Below, in pieces: positions 33,653-45,600 of a stretch of 64,000 nucleotides of DNA (within the stretch, counting starts at the first letter, position 1; each line of letters opens with the position of its first letter). The notes beneath the pieces are model-generated. The model worked only from the letters and a program-made list of their open reading frames with translations, did no database searches and was not told the origin of the DNA. The position numbers and the translations under genes were made by a program. The DNA is from Micavibrio_C sp965231165. GTDB taxonomy: Bacteria; Pseudomonadota; Alphaproteobacteria; Micavibrionales; Micavibrionaceae. The DNA is taken from contig OZ246421.1 in NCBI GenBank assembly GCA_965231165.1, positions 806,001 through 870,000 of the forward strand. Reading direction: 5' to 3'.

Positions 33653-36600
33653 TTAGCTGACAATAAGGTTGCCGTTTGTAACCAATGCCGCCTCATCAGT
33701 AAGGCCCGTTACATTCGATAGCGTAGCAATTTGTGTCCAGCCATAGGTGCTGTCTGTGCCGTCCTGATCAACCTTGAGAAGCGTATGGCTGCCACTGGCG
33801 GTCATTTCGACGAAGTCTGTAATGGCATCATTCAGAGGGTCGTATTGACTCAGCAGGTCCGTGATATCAATGGCATCACCTTGTGATGCATTGAAATCCG
33901 CAATTGTATCTATGTTGCTGAAGGCGGAGGCAGACTCAAATACAAATGTGTCTGCTCCAGTGCTGCCTGTCATGGAATCCACTCCGGCACCACCGTAAAG
34001 AACGTCATTACCTTCATTGCCATTCAGCGTATCGTTCGCATCCCCCCCATATAATGTGTCGTTACCAAATTCGCCATTGAGAGAGTCCGTTCCAGCTTCA
34101 CCATAAACCACATCATTGCCGTGGCCAGCGTTGATTGTGTCATTGCCAGACCCTGCATAAATTTCGTCATCTACGGCCGTACCTGCAATTGTTTCGCCTG
34201 AGGACGTACCATAGTAGGGCATGGCCGTTCCCCAACCTGCTCCGAGAGTCATAAATGTCATCGTGGTCAGGTTCAATGTTACGTCATTGAACACTAGATT
34301 TTCGATATCATTATAAACCATCTCGTATGTGGCGCCCGTTTGATCATGGGTATCGCGCACCTTGAGATAGTTAGGATGATCGCGGTAAACCACAAATCCG
34401 GCGCTATCTACATTCAGATATACTGTGTCTACACCTGTGCTGCCCGTATAGGTATCGTTCCCAGCTCCACCATACAATGTGTCATCTCCACCCCCGCCAT
34501 CTAGAGCATCATTTCCATCATGGCCATACAGGATGTCATTTCCACCCTCGCCATAAAGTAAATCATTACCATCATTACCATAGAGGCTATCGTTATCATC
34601 GTTTCCACTAAGCGTATCAACGCCAGCACCGCCATAAAGAGTATCGGTGCCGTATCCACCATTGATGGTGTCATTGCCACCTTCGCCATAAACCGTATCA
34701 TTGCCATATCCTGAAGTGACCGTATCAGTACCATCCCCAGCATAAATTTCGTCAGCTACAGCCGTGCCTGTAATTGTTTCGCCTGAGGAGGTACCATAAT
34801 AAGGCATGGCCGTTCCCCAACCTGCGCCGAGAGTCATAAATGTCATCGTGGTCAGGTTCAATGTTACGTCATTGAACACTAGATTTTCGATATCATTATA
34901 AACCATCTCGTATGTGGCGCCCGTTTGATCATGGGTATCGCGCACCTTGAGATAGCCAGGATGATCGCGGTAAACCACAAATCCGGCGCTATCTACATTC
35001 AGATAGACAGTATCTGTACCCGCGCCGCCGGTATAAATGTCGTTCCCTGCACCGCCATCTAGTGTATCGTTGCCGCCTTCACCATTCAGCGTATCTCCGC
35101 CAGCACCACCCACCAGCGTATCATTGCCATCACCCCCGTTCAGGACGTCGTTGCCAATGCCGCCATCGAGCACATCGTTACCCTCCATGCCATTCAGCGT
35201 GTCGCCAGCATCGCCGCCATAGAATGTATCAACACCCAATCCTCCGGTGATGATGTCGGCACCGCCTTCACCATAAACCGTGTTGTTACCATGGCTCGCA
35301 TTGACAGTATCATTCCCATCACCGGCATAAATCAGATCATTGCCGGCGAACGCATTAATACCCTCTCCACTTGATGTCCCGTAAATTGGCAGCGCTGTTC
35401 CCCATCCCGCACCACCATTCACAAACGTCGTCGTGGTCAAGTCAATCGTAATGTCGTTAAACACTATATATTCAACATCGTTATAAATTGTATCGTGAAC
35501 ATACGTTGCTATGCTGCCGCTATTTGTATCCACAACACGGATATAGCTGGTGCTCGGACGATAAATCACAAAACCTGTACTGTCCGCATTCCAGATCGCA
35601 CTGTCCGTACCCGCACCACCATTCAGCGTATCTCCGCCAGCACCACCCACCAGCGTATCATTGCCATCACCCCCGTTCAGGACGTCGTTGCCGTCATCGC
35701 CGTGAAGAATATCATTACCACCGGAACCATTTAATGTATCATTCCCCGCCAAACCAAAAATATAATCTGCGTTAGCAGTGCCAGTTATAGTTTCCGCAGC
35801 AGAGGTGCCTATAATTGCTCCGGATGGCACAGTAATAGATACCGTTACAGTTGCCGTATCTATACCACCATTACCATCTGAAACCGTGTAGATAAATGTG
35901 TCGTTGCCCAGATATCCAATCTTGGGTGTATAGATGAAATCCCCATTGGCTGCGATGTTTACCGTTACGCCCTGCACAGACAGAACCGAAACAGCCACAG
36001 CATTAACTGTATCCATATCAGGGTCAAAATCGGCGCCATTACCGTTATCAACAATAACATTACCAGAAAGGGACGTGCCATATGCCGTTGTCAGGTCATC
36101 ATCTTTTGCTATCGGAGCCTGATTAGCATTGTTCACTGTAACGGCTATATCCTGAACATCAGTCAGGCTGCCATCAGATACCTGAACCTGCACTTCGTAA
36201 ACGTTATCAGCACCAACATCTGTTGGGTTCTGGTAGTCAGGCGTGGAAACAAAGGAAAGAGCACCTGTGTCTGCATTGATGGAGAACTTGTCCGAATCCG
36301 CGCCGCCAGTAATGGCGTATATGTAAGTCGTTGCCAAATCGACATCTGTAGCCGTAACGGTGGTAACGACCGTTGCTTCCTCAAGTACATCAATAGCTGC
36401 CGTTGCATTGCCGCCATTGGAGGTAATAACAGGAACCTCATTAACATTGGTGACCGTTACCGCGATGTCCTGCGTATCCGTCAGTGTGCCATCTGACACT
36501 TGTACCTGAACGTCATAGACATTATTAGCACCCGTATCCGCGGGGAATTCAAAATTTGGAGCTGAAACAAATGACAATACACCTGTCGTGGCATTTATTG

Positions 36601-39600
36601 AGAACTTATCAGAGTCAGCGCCGCCGGTAATAGAATAGGAAAGCGTTGTTGATTCATCTACGTCAGAAGCCATTACCATCGTAACAGTTGTGTCATTCTC
36701 TGCCGCGTTTACGGAAGCGGCTGAGCCACCACTATCAGACACAATAGCAGGAGCCTCATTTGTATCAGTGACCGTTACCGCAATATCCTGAACGTCTGTA
36801 AGTGCCCCATCAGATACCTGCACTTGCACGTCATAGACATTATCAGCACCCGTATCCGTGGGGAATTCAAAGTTCTGCACAGAAACAAAAGTAAGCGCAC
36901 CCGTTAAAGAGTTAATACTAAACTTTTCTGAATCCGAACCACCAACGATTGCATATGTAAGGGTCGTTGATTCATCGACATCTGACGCAGAAACCGTTGT
37001 CACGACCGTGCTATTTTCAGAGACGCTCGTTGAGGCTGTCGCATTGCCGCCGTTGGAGGTAATAACAGGAACCTCATTAACATTGGTGACCGTCACAGCG
37101 ATGTCCTGCGTATCCGTCAACGTGCCATCTGACACTTGCACCTGGACGTCATAGACATTATTAGCGCCCGTATCGGCTGGTGACTCGTAGTTCTGCGCTG
37201 AAACAAATGACAATACACCTGTCGTAGCATTTATCGAGAATTTATCAGCGTCAGCACCACCAATGATAGAATAGGCAAGAGCAGTACCGGGATTATGATC
37301 TGTAGCCACCACCGTTGTAACGGATGCGTCATTTTCCAAGGCGTTTACAAAGGCCGTTGCGTTACCTCCACTGGAAACAATGATTGGGGGCTGGCTAATC
37401 AGCGTTGTTAGATCAAATGTGACGCCGTTGCTGTATTCAATTGTTTCAACGGCCTTTCCATTACCATAAACATAAAAATCATCGATAGTAATCTTGTTGC
37501 TACCTGTAGCATCCGTATCAATGACCAGATCATTACCAACCTGAGTTAGGGTGACTTCTGACTGGAGTTTATGTTGAATAACAATGCGGTCGTCTGCGCC
37601 ACCGCTCTCCTCAATGAGGTCGAGACCTCCGCCTGATCCGTAATAATATATATCATCACCGGCACCACCGCTTAACGCGTCTGTACCTGCACCACCCCAA
37701 ATACGGTCATCACCATCACCGCCATTGACAGTATCGCTCCCCGTACCTCCATGAAGGAGATCGTTCCCAGAACCACCGTGAATAACGTCATTACCAGTAT
37801 CAGCATGAATTTCATCAGCATGGACAGAACCAGTAATAGTATTAGCGTTCGTCCCCCCCAGAATTGTGCGACCTTCTCCGGCAGCGCTTGAATCTTGCGT
37901 TGCCGTAGAATTCCCCATTTGAATCCATTGGGCAGTACCGTATCTTGCAAAATTAAGAGAGAACAGGTCAGTGAATGCCAAAGTCTCTATTTTGTTACCA
38001 GTCCATGTTGTACTGATCTGGTTATAGACAACAATCTCCTGAGTTGTCGTGCCGTGGTAATCAATTTTTACATCATCAGCAACAGCACCGCCATCGTGGT
38101 TCTCCGTATAAAAATCGAGACTCTCCGGTGAAGTCGTAGCCAAATACTGTATCGTATCATTTCCACCGGCATCCGTGATGAAATCCTCATCCTCACCATA
38201 TGTGTAAAAATAAGTGTCATCACCCAGACCGCCGTCCATAACATCGTTACTATTGCCACCCGTGATCAGATCATTACCATCACCGCCGAAAATGTGATCG
38301 CCACCACTGTTGCCATTAATAATATCATTTCCATCGCCGCCAAAAATGTGATCGGCAGCATCGGCCATGGATATGGTATCGTTGCCGCTATCGCCATATA
38401 TATACTTAGCGTCATCAGATGAACCAGATGCAACAGTAGCCTGAATGATATCGTCTCCTGCCCCGCCATAAACTGTATCATTACCTGTGCCAGGATCTAT
38501 CGTATCATTACCGTCCCCGCCATACACCGTATCGGTATGATTTCCAGCATTAATCAGGTCGTCGCCTAAACCACCTTCAATGTAATCATTTCCTGAACCT
38601 GCATTAATTATATCTGCGCCTCCACCCCCATACACATGGTCGCTGGCATCCGCCATAGTTATAGTATCATCACCATCCTCACCATGAATATACTTCAGGT
38701 CATCACCAGAGTTTGAACTTGTCAAAGCTGTGATTTGATCATTACCAGAACCACCGTAAATGACATCATTGCCCGTCCCCGGATTAATGATGTCATCGCC
38801 ATCACCGCCATAAACAATGTCATTGTAGGCACCGGCATCAATCGTGTCATTACCATCACCAGCATCAATGGTATCATTGCCATCACCGCCTGTGATTGTA
38901 TCGTTCCCGATGCCCGCAACAATGTAATCATCGCCTGAGCCGCCATGGAGGGTATCATTACCAGCCGCCCCTATTAAGCGGTCGTTACCCCCCTCACCAT
39001 TGAGAATATCATTACCCTCGGCACCATCCAGATAATCATTCCCTACGCCGCCATAAATGGTGTCGTCACCATCCTCACCATACAAGAGATCATTTCCTGA
39101 AGCGCTTGAGGAAGTTCCACCATAAATCAGATCATTTCCGATGCCGCCATAGATCGTGTCATCACCATTACCACCATCAAGGCGCGCATCGTTACCCTCA
39201 CCACCGTAAATAGTATCAAGACCATCCTCACCATAAACAGTATCGCTATCTTCATTGCCATCAATAGAATCATCGCCACTGCCACCTGTAATGTAATCTG
39301 CGCCCGCCCCCCCATAAACGCTGTCATTACCTGATCTGGAATCTATATTGTCATCCCCGCCATTCCCATATAGAGAATCATCCATATTAATATTATGGGT
39401 ATTGGTACCCGCCCCGATCATAACATCAGCGCTCTCTGTCCCTCGCTGCGTAATGATAGAGCTCAGAAGATCGAAGACTGTTCCATCAGCAAACCTTAAA
39501 AACTCAACCTGACGAGCGTTACTGCTGATATTCGGAGAGTAAAAATCTCCAATTCTAATTCTATTCCCTTCTCCCCAACTAATGTCCAAATGGGAGTATG

Positions 39601-42600
39601 GATAGTCATCCACCCTCTTAAAAATTAGATCCTCAAGAGCGATACCTTCACTAAATAGAATTTCATCAACACCGCCATCCTCATCAATATAATCGAGACC
39701 TGCACTGGCAACATAAGTATCATCATCAACGCCTCCTCGCATGATGTCATTGCCTGTACCGCCATCAATCGTATCGTTACCGCTATAACCGGAAATATCA
39801 TCATTTCCTCCCATGCCGTACATAATGTCATCAGGAGAAATGCCACTGGAATTGCCAACAGAAAATCCGCTCAGGTCGCTATTGCCATCACTGCCAACGG
39901 TTTTTACAGGGTTTGTAACCAGACTATAGGTGCTGCCATCATCAAAGCGAATTTGCTCGACAGGACTGCCGCCATAATAGTTCCCTTCTACGACAATTTT
40001 GTTACCATCGCCCCATTCAACAGCAAGGTGCTGATAGGGATACGAACCGTAATAACGATAAATATTCAAATCCTCGAGAGTAATACCCGGGCCGAACAGA
40101 ATTTCATCGAAGCCGCCACCCTCATCAATAACATCAACACCAAAGCTTGCGACATAAGTATCATTCTCTGAACTACCGTTCAGGCTATCATTACCATCAC
40201 CACCATCCAGCGTATCCTCACCAGCACCGCCGTTAAGCGTGTCGTTTCCAGCCATACCTTCCAGTATGTCATTACCGGATGTGCCTGAAAGAGTATTCGC
40301 GGCATCCGTGCCGACACGGTGGACGCTTCCAACAGTCAGCGTATAGACATCACCCTTGGATAAAGTGGTGTCAGAGAACTCAAAATGCTCGATAGCGAAG
40401 AAGCCTGTGCCATTGAAGAATTTATCCACGATCAGAGAGTCGGTGTAGCCAACCAATTCAATCTTAAGATCATCGCCGATCTTTGTGAAAATAGCATCCG
40501 TGGAATCAATAGATAAATCGAACTGAATAGTGTCCGCTTGGTTCCAGGTATAATACTGAATGTAATCGTGAATAATATCGTTACCGGCGCCGGGCCCCCA
40601 AAGATAGGTATCCCCAGCACCGCCGCCAGCCATGTAATCATCACCGGCACCACCATCAATAGTATCGGCGTACCAGTATCCATAAATCGTATCATTGCCT
40701 GAAGTGGCAGCGTTGGCTATATACATGTCGCGAAGATCTTGAGCGGACCATGTTGTGCTATCAGCAAAAACAATTTGCTCAATGCTGTGTATCAGCTGTC
40801 CAATCACATATTTCTTATTCTGATTAAGAATTGTGATCGTATCGCCCGTATCCTTTATCTTTAAGACAAGATCGTTCGAGTCAGGTCCAGAAAGCAGCTC
40901 TATATCTGATGGCAGCACATCCGAAGCCATCACAATACGATCAATATTATCTCCAAAAGGAATGGCACCGGCCAAATCGTATATGACATCATGCCCTGAA
41001 CCTCTGCCGAAATGATAATCATCCCCTTCTTCATCACCATAGATATGGTCATCGCCCGCAGATGCTGCAAAGGAATCTTCGCGCAGGAATCCATAGGTGT
41101 AGTCATTTCCAGACGTAATCGTATCATTGATGGCGCGGTTAATAAGATACTCGGCTGTCCAAACCGTCTGTTCTGCATCAGAAAACTTGAAATATTCAAT
41201 CTGGTCAAATTTCTGTACGCCACCGATACCGGCAAAATCAACATGGAACTGACGTTCAATTGTCAGTGTGCTGCCATCGATAAAAGTCAGGACAAGATTG
41301 CTGGAATCACCAATACGCGTAACCGTTACCTCATCAGGATTTATGCCCTCAAGGAATTGAACAGTATCAATTGAATTTGTACTCACAACATCAGATTGTT
41401 TGTCACGAATGGTGTCGTGGCCATAACCTAAACCGAAGATGTATGTATCATTCTCGTTACCGCCTGAGAGATAATCATTACCGGCGCCGCCATCGAGAGT
41501 GTCCTCCCAGCTGAAACCATAAATGGTGTCATTGCCCGTTGTCTTCAGGGAGGCAGGCATATCTTTGATAAGATCGTCCCATTCAACAGTCGTGCCATCG
41601 CTGAATGCGAACAATTCAATACGCTGGAACCATTGCTTTCCAAGAATGCCCGTATAGCTCGCGTTAAATTGATTGTTAACGGTTAAAGTTTCACCCGTAC
41701 TCATAATGGTTATGATGAGATCGTTCGATCCGCCTGTCCGGCTAAAAGCGACATCTTCAACTGCAATATTATTACCAAAGGCAACATAATCAGGGTTGTT
41801 AATTAGAACGTCACCCATGACGTCATCAATAAGATCATTCCCATATCCGACATTATAGATATATATGTCACCGTCGCCGCCACCTTTCAAAGTGTCGTTA
41901 CCGGCGCCACCATCCATAACATCTACACGCCCCGTGCCGGTAAGCGTGTCCGAAGATGAGAGCGGATGAGAAACGGCATAAGCCATATCAATCCTGTCCC
42001 AGACCTCTCCATTAGCAAAAATAATCTCAGTGATACCACGTGCATAGTCAGTGTATCCGCCGAAGAGACCGGGCGGACGCGCCTTGAACTGATCTACAAT
42101 TGTCAGCGTATCTGTCGTGCCCTCTATTGTAAGAATTAAATCATTGCCAATTCTTGTGGCAATGACGTCCGTTGAGAGCGCATGGGCAAACCGTACAGTG
42201 TCATCCGCATCGCTTCCGGCGGCGCTATCGACCTCAATAATTTTATCCTGACCGAAATTCCTGCCGACTATGAAGTTATCGTAACCACCATTACCGCGAA
42301 CAATCTGATTGCCCGCATCCAGATAGAAAATATCTGCATTACCACTGCCTTCAAGATTTTCAGATCCGGCATAAATGGCATCTTCCGGCACACCTAAAAC
42401 AGAAGCCGCCTTGATAAGGCCGCCTGCAAAACCTACATTCTCATAGGCCGTGACCACATTCTGGAACAAGAAACCGTAAGTGGGAAGCAAATCGCCACCA
42501 CGGTCAAAATTGTTCATAAGAACGCTCAAAAGAGGTTTCCAGCCCAACATATAATCATAAGCGCCTACGGCATCTGCCGGTGCTGCCTCAAACAAGGTCT

Positions 42601-45600
42601 CAAGCATGGGCGACAATTGATAATCGGTTGTGGGGCGAAATACCTCTGAATCGACGTCATATTCGATACCATCGAAGAAATTGCCAAGCGCGCTGTCGCT
42701 TTGCGCAACAAGGCGGATAACAATTTTGTTAAGCTCAGCATACATAGTATCCAGAAGGCTAAGGCCTGCTTCTTGAGCCGCATTGCCCGTCGGTGTTCCT
42801 TCCGCGCCCAAAGGCAGGCTTACACCTAACCAACGCTCGATAAACTGGACAGACTCGCCCTTCATAACAGTCCATGAACCGCCGTCATTACCATTGTCAG
42901 CCAGCACATCTTCCAGCGTCGGTCTGGCTATGACAGCCCCGCCCGGCGCGTTTACATTTTCATTGCTGGCAAGCTTCCAGTAAGTTCCAAGCGAATCCGT
43001 TTTGCGTACGGCATAGTCCAGAACTTCGGTGCCGTCCTTTACGGTGGTACGAGTCAGAATATATATGTCATCGCGCGCCTCAGTACCCGGCGCCCCCACA
43101 GGCACTGTCGCTACGGCACGCCATGCGTTCAAGATAGGCAGAACAGCCGCTTGCAAGGCCATCAAGTTCGGCGTGTTCATAAGGGGCAAAGTGTTTTCTA
43201 CAACGTCCAGCAGGGCGGCGCTGACTGTCATGGCCTTTCTCAGGTCTGGCAGTGTTCCACGCCCCATTATATCAGGCAGCTCCTCAGCGGCGGCAGACAC
43301 CGTTACCTCAGTAAGCCAGCGAGTATCATGCGCGTTGTTACGGTATATGATATTGCCGGTCGTGCCTGTGCTGTTATCATCACGCGTATAAACGCCCGTT
43401 GCCGTTACGGCATAATTGGGGCCTGCCTGCGGCACGGTATTATCCGGAACGACATCAATAGATGCGATGTTCTGAGAGGCCAGCGTCAGCAATTCACCGG
43501 AATCTGTAATCCCGTCACCGTCAGCATCGCGCCAGAGCTTCAGATCAGCCCATACCGCGTCCGCAGAATCAATTTTACCATCGGTGTTTAAATCCAGCGT
43601 CGCCATGTGCGCATAACCGCTCATGGTGGTGGTGCCAAACATCTCCGTTATATCGTCGATCTTTCCGTTCGCGTTCAGATCACGCACCAGAAAGGCATCA
43701 TCGCCTTTGATCCATCCCGCGCGTTCGGCAAAACCGTCACCATCCATGTCAAAATGCGGGCTGAGTATCGTTTCCGGACGGATTTCGAGTCCGTCACCAT
43801 CAAGGTCAAATACGATCGGGTCAGCGTAAATAGGCGTATAGTTGTCGCCCAGCCCCCCCTCTAAAACCGCGTCAAGCAATTTGGTGTCTAACAACTGATA
43901 ATTTTTAGGCCGGCTGGTGATCTCGCCAATTCTGAACACTTCCTTGTCGGTTTCAAACAAGAGAATGCCTGCCGTATTCCCGGCCGAACCATGTAACGTC
44001 GTTGTGTAATTGGCAACGAAGGTTGTCCAGTAGTTGCCTTCCGCATCCTTAATCGGCGTATAGATAACCAGACTGCCATCACCGCTACTGATCCCGTATT
44101 TCACGCCGTCGGCATACGTATATGGATTTTCAGAGTAATGCCACTTACTGCCCCCCGTCAGGTTTTGTCCGCCGAAGGTGATGCGATCTTCAGATCCAGC
44201 ATCAGCAATAAAGAGATATTTGCCCGCCTCTATTGTGTCCTTATCGCCATCGCCAGCACCGGTGTAAACAACGACACCATAGCCAGCATTCTTAAGCGTA
44301 TCAGCACCATCCCCCAGATCAACAATGATGCCGCGTCCAGCGGCTGTCACTTCATCATTGCCGCCACCAGTCTCTACTATGATAAATCCACCATAAGCAC
44401 CGCCGGGAGCATCCAGCTTGCCCGTAGCCGTTACAATATCCTTACCCGACCCACCCTTGAAAATTTCAAAATTTGAGAGGGTGATGGACGATCCCCCAAC
44501 AGCGCCATTTTTATCAATGGTGACCCCATCCTGCTGCGTGGAGAAATCAGCAATATCCCTGCCTGAAGCTTGTTGAGTATTACCATCTGCATGAATAGTA
44601 CGACCGCTTAAATCGCCAACAAAGTTAAAGGTATCGTTATAATTTGAACCCGTAATGTTCTCAATGTTGATAAGCGTGTCAGCGCCGTTCTCAATTTTTC
44701 CATTGACGTTAACGGTAACCGCCGCCGTGTAGCTGGAATAATCGAAAGTCTCTATACCCGCCCCGCCGTCATAGATGTTGGCAGCATTCTGATTGTCGAT
44801 AAATTTATCGTTATATTGGGTGCCGACAATATTCTCGATAGAAACGAGTTGATCCTCAAGTCCTGAGGTTGAGTTATCGAATGAATTCCATTGCTTAGCA
44901 AAGCCCGTACCAGAGTTACTGATATCAAATAATAACCCTTTGCCAGACATGCTGTAATCGACAGTATCGTTGCCAGCGCCGCCGTTTAGCAAATCACCTT
45001 CCAGCACATCAAAAATCGCAGACGTTCCGCCATAGAGGGTATCATTACCCTCGCCAGCGCTCAGAAGATCCTCACCAGTGCCGCCATAGAGTATATCGTT
45101 ACCATCCTCACCGTTGATAACGTCATCATTATCACCACCATACAGTGCATCATTTCCGGCACCGCCGTTCAGCGTATCTTCGCCGCCGTCGCCGTAAGCA
45201 AGATCATCATCACCGCCCAGATTGATAATATCGTCACCATCGCCGCTGAAAACCATATCGCGCCCCGAAGAGCCGGTAACGGTATCAACGTCATCGCCGC
45301 CATAATAGAATTTCACCTTGCCGGACGAAGGCGCATCTATAGAGACGCTCATATCACCAGACGCTGTCAGGAACAGTATCTTTTCGATCAGGTCTATGGG
45401 TGTACTGCTACCCCAGATACGCTGCATATTCTCAAGCATTTTATCCTTGAAACCGGTATCGTCCATGATACTGGTGACCAGCGCCTCGCGCGCATAGATG
45501 TTGGGAACCGTGCCGGCTCCTACCTTCCAAAGATCATCACTGAAATCAAGCTGAAGACCGCCCGTGACTACTTTTAGAGAGTCTTCGCCATCGTTATTAT

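Noticed and set aside
34500..43900. Many Met-rich antisense and alternate-frame readings across the RTX gene
   Set aside because: They are by-products of the repetitive Asp/Gly/Asn codons of the giant gene.
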